Origin: Sporosarcina luteola
GTDB lineage: Bacteria; Bacillota; Bacilli; Bacillales_A; Planococcaceae
Direction: 5' to 3'
DNA length: 64,000 nt
Assembly (NCBI GenBank): GCA_014204635.1
Contig: JACHLS010000005.1
Span: 62,001 to 126,000 of the forward strand
Shown: in pieces, positions 15,460 to 25,234 of the stretch
Position numbering within the stretch: position 1 is the stretch's first letter
Layout of the letters: each line of letters begins with the position of its first letter
Program-made: the position numbers and the translations under genes
Notes under the pieces: model-generated
Told to the model about the DNA's origin: nothing
The model's input: only the letters and a program-made list of their open reading frames with translations
Databases searched by the model: none

Positions 15460-17130
15460 TTATCTCCTATCCTGTCGCGGTAGCCGGATGGCGATTTCCG
15501 TTCCTTTCGAAGAGGAGAACACCTGCACCTCGCCTCCATGTGCTTCAATCAATTGCTTCGCAATGGTTAAACCTAAACCAGTGCCAGATTCATCCGTCGT
15601 AGTGTTAGTCCCCCGGTAGTAGCGGTTAAACAGATGATCGATCACTTCTGGAGGAATTCCAGCTCCTTCATCCCGTATCACCAGCTCAATCCAATCCGGC
15701 AGCGTTGCCAATTGAAGATGAATAGCCGTCTCAGGCTGATTATGCTTGCTCGCGTTGCCGATCAAATTATCCAACACCCGTTCAAACCGGGATGGATCAA
15801 TGAGGACAAGTCCTCTCTGTTCTCCTTCTATATAGATAGGATTCCGCCAATCCCGCCGTTCCAAATAACTCCGAATATACTCATACAGTTCAACGTTCTT
15901 CTTGTCCAATTGGACTCCGTCGTTTTTCAACTGGTAGGTATACGTCAAATCATTGATCAGCGCATCCATATACCCGGCTTTTTCCATCATCGTTTTGGCA
16001 AATCCTCTCACCTCTTCAGAAGACCATTGATGATTTGATTCCAGCATGACCGCATACCCATAAATAGAGCTTAACGGGGTTTTCAAATCATGAGAAAGGC
16101 CTGTTATCCAATCTTCCCGCAGCTTTTCAGTCTGGTTGATCATCCTTTCGTTTTCCTGCAAATTTTGTGCCAATCGGGTGAGCGATACATCTACATCCTC
16201 GTAAATCCGATACTTCCTTTTCAACCGGTCATCCTTCCGCCGACGTATTTTCCGATCCTCAGGACGTCGATACTCCTTCTTTGACAAACGTTCCATCCAC
16301 CTGAGGAAATAGAATACCGGCTTGCCAAATCGTCGGCCGATCCACAAGGAAAACCCAAGGGTTACGAATAGCAACAACAAATGGTAGAGAACAAACCACT
16401 TAGAAAAGGAACTAAAAAGATCCTTATCCAGTGATTCCAATGCTTGATAATAAGGATTTTCCATCCTGACGACGGCTATGCTTCCATCTTGCACACGCAT
16501 CGATGACAAGAGTTCTTTTCGTTCATTTACTGAAGAATTGGACTCCAATAAATCAGTCGCCAGTAAAGATTTCGAGCCTGTTGGGGATGTAGAAAACTTT
16601 AATTTCCCCGTTTCAGAGAAGAGTTCAAAAACGGCTCCCTCCTCTTCAAGCAAATGAAGAGCTTGATCATCCAAGGCAGGAAAGCTAGAATTCTTCTTTA
16701 ACTCCGCCATCAAGACATCTGTTTCCGTGTATTCTTGAAATATCAAATAGTGGCCGTCCTCCAATGACCAAGTCCGAATTCTATTTTGTTCCCCCAAATT
16801 CTCCAATTCATTCATGCCGTAAAAAGTGGGAAGAAACCCATCTTTCGAAGAGTTCAATACCGAACCATTCTCATCGAGAATCTGCACGATCCCCCCGCTT
16901 CGCTCCGCGATGTCTATCAGAGAATCAGATAAACCGACTCCACCTTCATCTTGTTGAACGGCCCACTCCATTTCACTTTGCTCCAACACACGAATGTCAT
17001 GATAATAAAACCCTTTCATCATTTCGAAAAGAAAAAAGCCAAACATGATGGCCGTTCCAAGAAACAACATGCCATAAAAAGTTAAAAAGTAAATGATGAA
17101 ACGAAATGTCATCTTATTTGATAATTTCAT
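15460..17130 (-). CDS. sensor histidine kinase
   Basis: A 556-residue two-span membrane kinase. Spans lie at about 10-38 and 252-274, flanking an extracellular sensor of about 210 residues. A basic linker follows, then the HisKA box GLSHDLKTPLSSIYGYA with phospho-acceptor His347. The N box is DNLIGNASKH and the G boxes are DEGAGIPP and GTGLGLTI. It autophosphorylates and passes phosphate to the response regulator encoded ten bases upstream. ATG at 17130 follows AGGGGTG. The sensed signal is unknown; the large sensor domain argues against an intramembrane (BceS-type) sensor. Confidence 0.92.
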   Translation of the reverse strand: MKLSNKMTFRFIIYFLTFYGMLFLGTAIMFGFFLFEMMKGFYYHDIRVLEQSEMEWAVQQDEGGVGLSDSLIDIAERSGGIVQILDENGSVLNSSKDGFLPTFYGMNELENLGEQNRIRTWSLEDGHYLIFQEYTETDVLMAELKKNSSFPALDDQALHLLEEEGAVFELFSETGKLKFSTSPTGSKSLLATDLLESNSSVNERKELLSSMRVQDGSIAVVRMENPYYQALESLDKDLFSSFSKWFVLYHLLLLFVTLGFSLWIGRRFGKPVFYFLRWMERLSKKEYRRPEDRKIRRRKDDRLKRKYRIYEDVDVSLTRLAQNLQENERMINQTEKLREDWITGLSHDLKTPLSSIYGYAVMLESNHQWSSEEVRGFAKTMMEKAGYMDALINDLTYTYQLKNDGVQLDKKNVELYEYIRSYLERRDWRNPIYIEGEQRGLVLIDPSRFERVLDNLIGNASKHNQPETAIHLQLATLPDWIELVIRDEGAGIPPEVIDHLFNRYYRGTNTTTDESGTGLGLTIAKQLIEAHGGEVQVFSSSKGTEIAIRLPRQDRR

Positions 17131-17140
17131 CTTGGCACCC

Positions 17141-17830
17141 CTATACTTGCAGTTTGTAGCCAATGCCACGAACGGTCACGATATATTCAGGATTGCTCGG
17201 ATCTATTTCCAGCTTCTCTCGCAGCTTGCGGATATGGACCATGATTGTATTGTCGTCGACAAAACCCTCAAATCCCCAAACCTGTTCATACAACTGCTCC
17301 TTTGAAAGGACCTGGTTCGGATGATGGCAAAATAGTTCAAGCAACTGGAATTGCTTTTGCGTCAAATTGACTGTCTGGCCACGGACCGTCAGTACAGCGC
17401 CTTCCACATCCAACCGGAACTCTCCCACCTCATATACTTTCCGCTTGTCATGGAGCGAAGCCATGTATCGAGCTGTTTGCACTTTGACCCGTGCAGCAAG
17501 TTCCATCGGATTGAACGGCTTTGTAATATAATCATCGGCGCCATGCATAAACCCCCGTAACACATCCGCATCAGCCGTTTTTGCAGTTAAAAAGAAAATG
17601 GGGGCATTAGAACGTTTTCTGATTGTTGATGCCAATTCCAGGCCAGTGCCATCTGGCAACATAATATCTAAAATGTACAAATCATAATTCTCTTTCAGCA
17701 ACTGCACTTCCGCTTCTTTGTACGATGCACAAACATCAATGAAGGCAAAACCTTCTTTTCGCAGAATGATCTCCACCATATCACCGATCGCCTGTTCATC
17801 ATCCACAACGAGAATTTTCGCCTCTTCCAT
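17141..17830 (-). CDS. OmpR-family response regulator
   Basis: The 229-residue protein has a receiver domain with acidic pocket Asp10/Asp11, phospho-acceptor Asp55 in LYILDIMLPD, the switch Thr in FFLTAKT and Lys in YITKPF. A winged-helix DNA-binding domain follows (LTQKQFQLLELF, VWGFEGFVDDNTIMVHIRKL, TVRGIGYKL). It regulates transcription when phosphorylated by the adjacent kinase. ATG at 17830 has GGGAGGG six bases upstream. The first gene of the pair, it is divergent from a DUF418 membrane protein, which could be a target. Confidence 0.93.
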   Translation of the reverse strand: MEEAKILVVDDEQAIGDMVEIILRKEGFAFIDVCASYKEAEVQLLKENYDLYILDIMLPDGTGLELASTIRKRSNAPIFFLTAKTADADVLRGFMHGADDYITKPFNPMELAARVKVQTARYMASLHDKRKVYEVGEFRLDVEGAVLTVRGQTVNLTQKQFQLLELFCHHPNQVLSKEQLYEQVWGFEGFVDDNTIMVHIRKLREKLEIDPSNPEYIVTVRGIGYKLQV

Positions 17831-17995
17831 TGTCATCCCTCCCAAAATTAAGATTCCGATAAGGTTTCTTTTATATGCAATTAAGTTTCATAGAATATTC
17901 TAGACTCAAGCATCATGATTCTACCATACCGAAAGCACATAACGGTGACAATCCTTGGTTTTGATAGAGATTATTTACGAAAGGTGTCGAAACAA

Positions 17996-19201
17996 ATGAA
18001 TCAAAAACGTGTCCATTTAATTGATGGGATGAGAGGCCTAAGCCTTTTTGGAATATTATTGGCCAACCTGCTGATTTTCCAATATGGGATGTGGGGAAAG
18101 GAGGAATTACATCTTTCAGGAATTAATGAAGGGGCATTCCACTTCACAAAAGTGTTCATCGAAGGCAGCTTCATGCCGATCTTCACCTTCCTTTTTGGAT
18201 ATTCGATGATCAAAATGGCAGAGGGGCTTCGTCAAAAAGACTTAAAAGTGAAACGGTATTTCGCTAGACGGTCCTTGCTTTTGGGGGTTATCGGCTGGGC
18301 CCATGGCGCATTCCTTTGGGAAGGGGATATATTATTATTCTACGGGATTATGGGTTTCTTCCTTCTCCTGTTCGTCAACCGAAAGTCCAAGACAATCTTA
18401 GTTTGGGCCATTTTATTAACAATCTTAACAACGTCTTTCATGTTGATTGGAGCCGGTTTTAGTGGAGAAGGAACCTCCGAGGATGAATTCATGGCGTCTG
18501 CGGAATATATTGAAAAAACAAATGACGTGTATGCGAATGGCACGTACTCGGAAATCAAACACCATCGGACTCAAGTAGATCCATTTGAAGAAATACCTGA
18601 GTATCTTGTTTTATTAATGGTTGTATTAGCACCGATCGCTACAGCTCCCCTCTTTCTGTTCGGCATGTATGCCGCACGGATCAACATGTTTGCCAATCCG
18701 ATGCAGGAAAAGAAGCTATACCGAACTGGTACGATCATTCTGGTGCCTGTCGGCATTGCCATGAAAGCGGTATTTGAATTTGCTCCTTCCACTGGATGGA
18801 CCGACTTTCTAATTGGCGCTGGAGCTCCTCTGCTGGCCGTCGGTTATATTTTCGCCTTTGCCTGGCTGTACACGAAATTTACAGAATCTGTTGCCATGCG
18901 TGCGTTTGAAAGTGTCGGCAAGCTATCGTTAACCAATTACATGATGCAAACAGTCATTTGCACTACCGTATTTTATGGGTATGGTTTAGGTCTCTTCGGT
19001 AAACTCGGAACCGCGGGCGGTCTTTTGCTGGGGCTCGGCGTGTTCGCGCTGCAATGCGTTGCCAGTTACTTCTATTTAAAATGTTTCCGGCGAGGACCAT
19101 TGGAATTCATCCTTCGCGTATGGACAAATTTCTCTTGGAATGGCCAAGTGAAGCCGAAGAAGAGGAAGAAAAAAAGAGAGGCCGAAGCACATGCGTTGTA
19201 A
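17996..19201 (+). CDS. DUF418-family membrane protein
   Basis: A 401-residue protein with about ten transmembrane segments. It opens with LIDGMRGLSLFGILLANL, the hallmark of DUF418/YeiB proteins (related to acyltransferase-3 membrane proteins). It also carries FGYSMIKMAEG, RRSLLLGVIGWAHGAFLWEGDIL and the C-terminal KLSLTNYMMQT and GPLEFILRVWT motifs. The family is predicted to be a membrane transferase or transporter; no activity is firmly established. ATG at 17996 has GAAAGGTG upstream. It is divergent from the two-component system. Confidence 0.88.
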   Translation: MNQKRVHLIDGMRGLSLFGILLANLLIFQYGMWGKEELHLSGINEGAFHFTKVFIEGSFMPIFTFLFGYSMIKMAEGLRQKDLKVKRYFARRSLLLGVIGWAHGAFLWEGDILLFYGIMGFFLLLFVNRKSKTILVWAILLTILTTSFMLIGAGFSGEGTSEDEFMASAEYIEKTNDVYANGTYSEIKHHRTQVDPFEEIPEYLVLLMVVLAPIATAPLFLFGMYAARINMFANPMQEKKLYRTGTIILVPVGIAMKAVFEFAPSTGWTDFLIGAGAPLLAVGYIFAFAWLYTKFTESVAMRAFESVGKLSLTNYMMQTVICTTVFYGYGLGLFGKLGTAGGLLLGLGVFALQCVASYFYLKCFRRGPLEFILRVWTNFSWNGQVKPKKRKKKREAEAHAL

Positions 19202-19214
19202 GTATTATTTGGAT

Positions 19215-19239
19215 GAATCAGACAATGGGAATCTGATTC
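19215..19239 (+). other. hairpin after DUF418 gene
   Basis: GAATCAGA pairs with TCTGATTC around nine bases, 14 bp past the stop codon. There is no T-run, so termination is uncertain. Confidence 0.4.
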
Positions 19240-19358
19240 GCCTATACTCAGGATGAAGAAGTATTGAATGAGGCTTAATCGTTATGTTTTAATGGAGTAA
19301 GCAACAGCTTAACACATCAGTGGTACGGTTTTAATCTATCGAATGGGGTGCCAATAAA

Positions 19359-19970
19359 ATTCATAAAATAGGAAATAAAATCATTTTTAAAAGAGCTGCT
19401 GCTTTTTTCATACTTGCAGCAATCATTACAATAACGGTGACACTCATCACGTATGCTATCAATCCAGATATAAAAAGTGTAGTAGAAACATTTGAAATGA
19501 ATTCATCAGATCAATTAAGGAAATCCATAGGTTTGAAAAAAGTGTGGTTATACGTTGTCAATAATGGTTTTGTCGTACCCTTGCAAATGTTTGCACTCAC
19601 TTTGATTCCAATACAATTTCTATATGTCGTGAATATCATTTCAACCGCTTCAATGCCCGGAATTCTTTTCGGTATAGTTTTACAATTGGACTCCCGAAAA
19701 GGTATGGAGATCATCGCTTCTACAGTCCCCCACTTTGTCATTGAAATTTTTGGATTTTGTTTATTAGCAGCAGTTCTCTTTGAGTTAAATCGAGGAGTTA
19801 GAAGTAAAATAAAGAACTGGTTTAAGAAAGACCAGAAAGAACTATCCCTTGTTGATAAAGTTTTTAAAACACTAAGAATTTATGTAGCAGTCGTACTGCC
19901 GATGATTGTTGTGGCTGCATTTGTCGAAACGTACGTAGCTGATATCATTTTCAACTTATTTCAGCTTTGA
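19359..19970 (+). CDS. SpoIIM/DUF95-like membrane protein with uncertain start
   Basis: A membrane protein of about 200 residues with four or five spans, resembling stage II sporulation protein M (DUF95). That family has an N-terminal span, then an outside segment, then a Gly/Pro-poor hydrophobic core with PHFVIEIFGF, a motif region that recurs in it. The first standard start codon (GTG at 19437) would cut the first membrane span in half. The frame is open back to 19341 without ATG, GTG or TTG. An ATT at 19359 lies eight bases after GGGGTG and restores a basic N-terminus before the span, so a rare AUU start is proposed. A start lost by mutation is the alternative. Confidence 0.6.
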   Translation: MHKIGNKIIFKRAAAFFILAAIITITVTLITYAINPDIKSVVETFEMNSSDQLRKSIGLKKVWLYVVNNGFVVPLQMFALTLIPIQFLYVVNIISTASMPGILFGIVLQLDSRKGMEIIASTVPHFVIEIFGFCLLAAVLFELNRGVRSKIKNWFKKDQKELSLVDKVFKTLRIYVAVVLPMIVVAAFVETYVADIIFNLFQL

Positions 19971-19977
19971 TTTTACA

Positions 19978-20006
19978 AAAAAGACAGCCGCTGGGGCTGT
20001 CTTTTT
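19978..20006. terminator. bidirectional terminator
   Basis: AAAGACAGCC pairs with GGCTGTCTTT, with T-rich flanks on both strands, between the convergent SpoIIM-like and thioesterase genes. Confidence 0.85.
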
Positions 20007-20009
20007 CTA

Positions 20010-20486
20010 TTAGTGTGTAATTTCCCGTCGTAATTTCCGGTGTTCTCTCCGGGCTGGCCCCGTTTCAAACAACCGTTTTTCAGCTTCGGTTTCGGGATAG
20101 ACGCCTTGTACTGGCGTCGGTTCATTATCAGCATCCATTGAAACCATCGTCAGAAACGATTCGGTCGTCAATTTCCGTTCACCCGTCAATAAATCGATAG
20201 AATGCACAGAAACAAATACTTCCATAGACGTGCGGCCTGTCGAGCTGACGACAGCCTCCAGTTCCAGGACATCCCCGACAGTGGCGGATGAAACAAAATC
20301 GACAGAGTCGATGGAAGCCGTCACAACGGCCGACTTTGCATGCTTCATCGCTGTGATTGCTGCAATTTCATCAATATAGGCAAGAACTTGTCCGCCAAAA
20401 ATGGTTTGTAGATGATTGGTATCGGGAGGCAGTACCAGTTTTGTCTGGATAGTGCGCGAGTGGCTCATTGGTCTTGCATTCAACAT
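20010..20486 (-). CDS. acyl-CoA thioesterase (hotdog fold)
   Basis: A 158-residue hotdog protein of the YkhA/acyl-CoA thioesterase type. It has DTNHLQTIFGGQVLAYIDE (HxxxxGG with a downstream Asp), then VVTASIDSVDFVSSATVGD, the second conserved strand pair. It hydrolyses acyl-CoA in the cytoplasm. AAAGGAAGAG precedes the ATG. The gene is isolated, ends in the shared terminator, and its basic C-terminal tail is unremarkable. Confidence 0.87.
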   Translation of the reverse strand: MLNARPMSHSRTIQTKLVLPPDTNHLQTIFGGQVLAYIDEIAAITAMKHAKSAVVTASIDSVDFVSSATVGDVLELEAVVSSTGRTSMEVFVSVHSIDLLTGERKLTTESFLTMVSMDADNEPTPVQGVYPETEAEKRLFETGPARREHRKLRREITH

Positions 20487-20710
20487 CCGTTTCTCTTCCT
20501 TTCTCTTTTACCAAGATTCAATTACTCATCTATATAGTATACTCTTCTCTGCCACTCATTTTAATGCATACGCAATAATCCGCACGCTTCCCATTTTTCA
20601 ATTAACTATTAGGTACCCATAAGATGGATGCATATCACAAAATCACCGATGAGAAGCCGGATCCCTATAAAATCAATAGATCAGCAAAAGACATACTTTC
20701 CTTGGCATGC

Positions 20711-20745
20711 AAAAAAGTGGGGAACAACAAAACGCTTCCCCACTT
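20711..20745 (-). terminator. terminator of the dpp-ykf operon
   Basis: Ten-base stem AAGTGGGGAA/TTCCCCACTT followed by six T residues on the minus strand, about 30 bp past the ykfD stop. Confidence 0.85.
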
Positions 20746-20777
20746 CCTTTATATTTACAAACAATCTCTCGCCGCTT

Positions 20778-21797
20778 TTAAGAAGTAACAACCGGCATTG
20801 CGACAGGAACTGCATCCGGCCGCTTCATCACTTCCTCATCATGCAAGTGGCATGCGACAAAGTGATCGTCCTCTTTTTCCAGCCATTTCGGTTTCAAATC
20901 TGCGCAAACCGGCATGGCGTATGGACAACGTGTACGGAATACACAGCCGGATGGCGGATCAATCGGACTCGGCAGTTCCCCTTGCAGAATGATCCGTTCC
21001 CGGGATTCCTCTATATCCGGATCAGGGATCGGAATGGCCGACAGCAATGCTTCCGTATATGGATGAAGCGGTTTGTCATACAATCTGGCACTTGTCGTCA
21101 ACTCCACCATATGGCCCAAGTACATGACACCAATTCGGTTGGAAATATACTTCACCATGGAGAGATCATGGGCAATGAATAAGTACGTTAATCCTTTTTC
21201 ACGCTGCAACTGCTGCAACAGCTTCACGACTTGCGCTTGTACGGAAACATCAAGGGCTGAAATCGGTTCATCTGCGATAATGAAATCCGGATCAAGCGCG
21301 AGAGAACGGGCAATCCCAATCCGCTGACGCTGCCCTCCGGAAAATTCATGCGGATAACGGTTCGCATGATCGGCGTTCAATCCGACATCTTCCAGCAATT
21401 CCTTCACACGCGCCCGCATCTCGGCCTTTGTTTTATATTTCCCATGAATCTCCATCGGCTCGGCGATAATTTCAAATACAGTTGAGCGCGGGTTCAAGGA
21501 CGCATAAGGATCTTGAAACACCATTTGCGCCTTCTTCAAAAACTGATACCGTTCTTTATCCGTCATGTCATGAACACTTTGCCCTTCAAACAACACGTCT
21601 CCATCCGTTTTATTGTACAAGCCAAGAATGGTCCGTCCCGCGGTCGACTTGCCGCATCCCGACTCACCGACCAATCCAAAGGTCTCTCCACGGTAAATCT
21701 CAAAGCTGATTCCATCCACAGCTTTCAATGTTTGCCCGTGTCCCATATCAAAATGCCGCTTTAGATCGTTGACTGATAATATCACTTGTTTGCTCAT
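20778..21797 (-). CDS. ykfD: peptide ABC transporter ATP-binding protein (YkfD/DppF-like)
   Basis: A 339-residue ATPase with Walker [10 protein letters not shown], signature [15 protein letters not shown], Walker B FIIADEP and H-loop AHDL. The C-terminal oligopeptide/dipeptide extension contains the cysteine cluster C-x6-C-x5-C, which in this family can bind an iron-sulfur cluster. It would be the second ATPase of the dipeptide importer together with DppD. Its ATG overlaps the ykfC stop by four bases. It ends the operon in the same place as in B. subtilis. Confidence 0.9.
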   Translation of the reverse strand: MSKQVILSVNDLKRHFDMGHGQTLKAVDGISFEIYRGETFGLVGESGCGKSTAGRTILGLYNKTDGDVLFEGQSVHDMTDKERYQFLKKAQMVFQDPYASLNPRSTVFEIIAEPMEIHGKYKTKAEMRARVKELLEDVGLNADHANRYPHEFSGGQRQRIGIARSLALDPDFIIADEPISALDVSVQAQVVKLLQQLQREKGLTYLFIAHDLSMVKYISNRIGVMYLGHMVELTTSARLYDKPLHPYTEALLSAIPIPDPDIEESRERIILQGELPSPIDPPSGCVFRTRCPYAMPVCADLKPKWLEKEDDHFVACHLHDEEVMKRPDAVPVAMPVVTS

Positions 21798-22738
21798 AGG
21801 ATGTCCCCCTCATCTATTCCATAGCGGCGTACTGCGCAAAGCTCATGCTCCAATTTCGATCCTTTCAACCGCAGCACCTCTATCGGCAGTCCAGTAGAGT
21901 GGGAATGCAACAACAATCCATCTCCATAATAAAACCCGACATGACGTACCGGACCGGTCCCTTCATCGTTAGCAAAGAACAGCAAATCTCCTTTTTTCCA
22001 CTTACTTGGTTCGTCTATTGGAACTTCTATGCCCGATGTAGCCTGATCGCTTGCGTCACGCGGAATGGAATGACCGCAAGCCTTCAACATGTTATAAGTG
22101 AAGCCCGAGCAGTCATAGCCATAAGATGACATGCCGCCCCATAAATAAGGCAAATCGAGAAATTGCATGCCGAGTTCAACCGCTATATCTGCATCCTTCT
22201 TTTCGAATTGATGGACAGATGCCGCACGAACAGCATCTCCCCTCCGTACAACCTTCTCTCCATCAGGAGTTTTGACCGTATAGGACGTTTCATTCTCTTT
22301 AATGAGCGGTAGAATCGTATTAAAGGGAAGCAGCAACAATGGCGTTCCATCAGTGTTCCAAAGTTGTGCTTTGTCCTGAGTGATGCGTATAAACCCGCCT
22401 GCCTCTTCAAGCGGCTCGGCTTTTTTCAATTGGCCGACCGGCACCCAGCCCGGATAGCCCCTTTCATCTTTTTTGGAAGGCTGCCATACCGCAATCACCT
22501 TGGCCCAATCACCCGCCACTTCATCGACGATGACAGGCTCGCCATATAAAAGCTGCGTCTGGATGCGGTTCGAATTGCATAGATCCAGCCGTTCCGCGTA
22601 GGGAAGCTTCTCCAGCCATTTGTTCAACTGTACAGGATGGGAAATGCCTGGCGCATCCAATTCACGTGCAGATTCTGGCGATGTCCAAACTGTAGCCACC
22701 GGCACGGCACATATATACATATTTACTGTCGATTCCAT
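21794..22738 (-). CDS. ykfC: gamma-D-glutamyl-L-diamino acid endopeptidase YkfC (NlpC/P60)
   Basis: A 314-residue protein with two SH3b-like regions in the first 175 residues and an NlpC/P60 domain after that. Cys210 sits in YDCSGF, His266 in RHVGFY, and a further His in LLLHSH. YkfC cleaves the D-Glu to diamino-acid bond of murein peptides that carry a free N-terminal L-Ala, inside the cell after uptake. No signal peptide is present, consistent with a cytoplasmic recycling role. The ATG shares one base with the ykfB stop codon; GGGGAGG lies before it. Confidence 0.92.
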   Translation of the reverse strand: MESTVNMYICAVPVATVWTSPESARELDAPGISHPVQLNKWLEKLPYAERLDLCNSNRIQTQLLYGEPVIVDEVAGDWAKVIAVWQPSKKDERGYPGWVPVGQLKKAEPLEEAGGFIRITQDKAQLWNTDGTPLLLLPFNTILPLIKENETSYTVKTPDGEKVVRRGDAVRAASVHQFEKKDADIAVELGMQFLDLPYLWGGMSSYGYDCSGFTYNMLKACGHSIPRDASDQATSGIEVPIDEPSKWKKGDLLFFANDEGTGPVRHVGFYYGDGLLLHSHSTGLPIEVLRLKGSKLEHELCAVRRYGIDEGDIL

Positions 22739-23844
22739 CACTGGCCCTCCCCTTTCACGACTTCTTCCATTCCTTGTCTGTCTAAACCCAGCCCCGGCGC
22801 TTTTGCAAATCGAATGAGCGTACCATCATATTCGATACCGCCTGCTACGATATCCTTTGATAACATGAGCGGTGCATCAAAATCAAACCGTGAAATATTC
22901 GGCTGACTTGCGGCAAAATGGGCTGCAGCTGTTATGCCTAGTTTTGTTTCAATCATACTGCCGACCATGCATTGCACACCAAATGCCTCAGCTAAGGTAT
23001 TGATTTTCATTGCTTCTTGAATGCCTCCCGATTTCATCAGCTTAATGTTGATCAAATCGGCTGCTCCCACTTGCAAGACACGAAGAGCATCTTTTGCGGA
23101 AAATACACTTTCATCCGCCATAATCGGCGTGAGCGTATGAGCCGTGACATAGCGCAGCCCTTCTATGTCATCTGCAAGCACTGGCTGTTCTATTAGTTCA
23201 ATGCCAAGTCCCGCGTCTTCCATCCGGCCGATCGCCAATACCGCTTCTTTTGGTTTCCATCCTTGGTTGGCATCCAACCTGATTTTCACCGCATGACCAA
23301 CGCGCTCCCGAATTGCACGAATCCGTTCAATATCCTCTTCGATTTTACCGATTCCGACTTTCACCTTCAGCACTTGAAAACCATTTTGCACATAGCTGGC
23401 AGCATCATCCGCCATTTCGGCCGGATCATTTACACTTACTGTAAAATCGGTCTCAATTTCATTTCGGTAGCCGCCCAGCAACTGATAGAGGGGCATGTTC
23501 GCATGTTGACCCAGTAAATCATGAATAGCCATGTCGACAGCGGCTTTTGCACTTGTATTTCGGACAATGGATTTTTTCAGTTTGTGAAATACTTCTTCCC
23601 GGTGAGAGATATCCAGTCCGAGCAGCTGCGGAGCTATCACCTCTTGAACGGCATATGTAACACTTCCCATGGAATCCCCCGTAATGACATGAGTCGGCGG
23701 AGCTTCCCCATACCCGACCGAACCGTCATCACAAGTTACTTTTACAAAGATGGAATGTGCTGTCGTCACAGTGCGCAATGCCGTTTTGAAAGGCTTTGTC
23801 AACGGCACCGCCACTGGAAACGTTTCAATAGATTGAATCTTCAT
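22738..23844 (-). CDS. ykfB: L-Ala-D/L-Glu epimerase YkfB
   Basis: A 368-residue enolase-superfamily enzyme. Lys160 and Lys162 (KVKVG), metal ligands Asp191, Glu219 and Asp244, and Lys268 (INIKLMKSGG) fall at the same positions as in the B. subtilis enzyme. It interconverts L-Ala-D-Glu and L-Ala-L-Glu so that murein dipeptide can be fully used. It follows ykfA by two bases and overlaps ykfC by one, in a tight operon. Confidence 0.95.
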   Translation of the reverse strand: MKIQSIETFPVAVPLTKPFKTALRTVTTAHSIFVKVTCDDGSVGYGEAPPTHVITGDSMGSVTYAVQEVIAPQLLGLDISHREEVFHKLKKSIVRNTSAKAAVDMAIHDLLGQHANMPLYQLLGGYRNEIETDFTVSVNDPAEMADDAASYVQNGFQVLKVKVGIGKIEEDIERIRAIRERVGHAVKIRLDANQGWKPKEAVLAIGRMEDAGLGIELIEQPVLADDIEGLRYVTAHTLTPIMADESVFSAKDALRVLQVGAADLINIKLMKSGGIQEAMKINTLAEAFGVQCMVGSMIETKLGITAAAHFAASQPNISRFDFDAPLMLSKDIVAGGIEYDGTLIRFAKAPGLGLDRQGMEEVVKGEGQ

Positions 23845-23846
23845 TT

Positions 23847-24773
23847 TTATTCTACCCCCGGAAGAATGGTCAACGTTTTTTCATTGGCATCCAATTTTGC
23901 TAGCGTACCAAGAGGAATGGCAAAATGCGGTTCACAGTGGCCAATTTTAAACCCTGTGACAACAGGCTTTCCTAAGCCACCAAGATAATGTTGGAAGACC
24001 TCATCGAGCGAGAGGGAAGGTTTCTCCTGTTTTGGTTCGGCATCCGCAAAATCCCCGACAACAATCCCCGCTGCATTTGTCAGTTTCCCTGCCATCCGCA
24101 ATTGATTCAACATGCAATCAACGCGATATGGCTCTTCTCCAATATCCTCGATAAAAAGCAATTTTCCGGTTGTATCAATCTCAAATTTGGTTCCAATCGA
24201 ATTGGCAAGCAACGATAAATTGCCACCAACCAATTCCCCTTGCGTTAGTCCACCATGGATTGTGTTCAATGGTGAAATGTCCTCTGTATAATGAAGCTCC
24301 ATCGGCTCAAACAACTGCTGAAACATTTTTGCGGATAACGGATGAAATGTATCCTTCCCAACACAAGAGGCGAGCATCGGACCGTGGAATGTTACCAAAT
24401 CAGCGTACAGACCCATCGCCGTATGGAGGAATGTAATATCGCTGAATCCCCAGAACACCTTGGGATTTTCACGAATCAACTGGAAATCCAACCGGTCTGT
24501 ATACCGGGCGGATCCATAACCTCCACCAGCGCAAATGATGCCCTTCACTTCTGGATCGGCGAACATATCCTGCAAATCGGCCATGCGGTCCTCATCCGAT
24601 CCCGCCAAATAGCCATATACGTCATTCACATGCTTCCCGAACTTCACTCGCAGACCAAGCTGATCCAAAAAGGCAAGCGATCGCTGCAGACTCTCCTGAT
24701 TCGGTGGACTGGATGGGGACACAATGCCAACCACATCCCCTCTCCGCAGTCTTTCCGGCCGAATTCTCATCAT
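23847..24773 (-). CDS. ykfA: LD-carboxypeptidase YkfA (S66)
   Basis: A 308-residue S66 peptidase with nucleophile Ser111 in FWGFSDIT, Glu209 in FIEDIGEEPYRVD and His279 in GHCEPHFAIP, the Ser-Glu-His triad of LdcA enzymes. It trims the terminal D-Ala from murein tetrapeptides in the cytoplasm. AAAGGAG lies upstream; two consecutive ATG codons could each start it. It begins the ykf half of the operon, after a 460-bp gap from dppE. Confidence 0.92.
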   Translation of the reverse strand: MMRIRPERLRRGDVVGIVSPSSPPNQESLQRSLAFLDQLGLRVKFGKHVNDVYGYLAGSDEDRMADLQDMFADPEVKGIICAGGGYGSARYTDRLDFQLIRENPKVFWGFSDITFLHTAMGLYADLVTFHGPMLASCVGKDTFHPLSAKMFQQLFEPMELHYTEDISPLNTIHGGLTQGELVGGNLSLLANSIGTKFEIDTTGKLLFIEDIGEEPYRVDCMLNQLRMAGKLTNAAGIVVGDFADAEPKQEKPSLSLDEVFQHYLGGLGKPVVTGFKIGHCEPHFAIPLGTLAKLDANEKTLTILPGVE

Positions 24774-25193
24774 CTCATCTCCTTTGGTGTACTCAATCCA
24801 TTTAAAACTTTGGATTACACTGAATGATATATTTTCTAATTAAATTCTTTTCATACAACGCTGTGTAACTCTCCATCTCTTTCTTGCAGAACGATGCACT
24901 TAGCATTTCCCCGGAAATAAGTTGCAACGATTGAACGTTTCATATGTCGCGAAAATAATGTGGCATTTTACAAAATATACGGTTGAACGTTCTAAATCCC
25001 ATTTTATGTTAGCAGCAATTCACACCTACATATCCTTAGTCCGCGCTTTATCTCCGACAAAGCTGCATGAATATGCCTGCATTGTGCATGATCGCTGCTT
25101 CGCGCAATCCACTATATGAAACGCCATAACTCTGCCTTTACTGCGCAGATTCACTTGTTCCAACGAGACTACGCTTCCCTATCTAAATGGTGA
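24774..25193. other. 420-bp gap between dppE and ykfA
   Basis: No gene is supported. TTGAACGTT occurs twice (24931 and 24983), 52 bp apart, without other structure I can interpret. The dppE terminator borders the gap, so a separate ykf promoter is likely somewhere here, but I could not find a convincing one. Confidence 0.5.
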
Positions 25194-25227
25194 AAACAAA
25201 ATCGCGGCGCCATGACGGACACCGCGA
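25194..25227 (-). terminator. terminator after dppE
   Basis: On the minus strand TCGCGG and CCGCGA form a GC-rich stem followed by TTTTGTTTT, seven bases past the dppE stop. It may reduce expression of the distal ykf genes relative to the transporter. Confidence 0.7.
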
Positions 25228-25234
25228 CTGTGCA

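Noticed and set aside
20628..21182. Plus-strand frame of 184 codons opposite ykfD
   Set aside because: Antisense to a well-supported ATPase gene; composition is low in typical codon pattern and no recognisable domain.
24826..24870. CodY box upstream of ykfA
   Set aside because: Best alignment had six mismatches to the consensus.
24931..24991. Repeated TTGAACGTT as SOS or regulator sites
   Set aside because: GAACGTTC lacks the four-base spacer of an SOS box, and two copies 52 bp apart may be chance.
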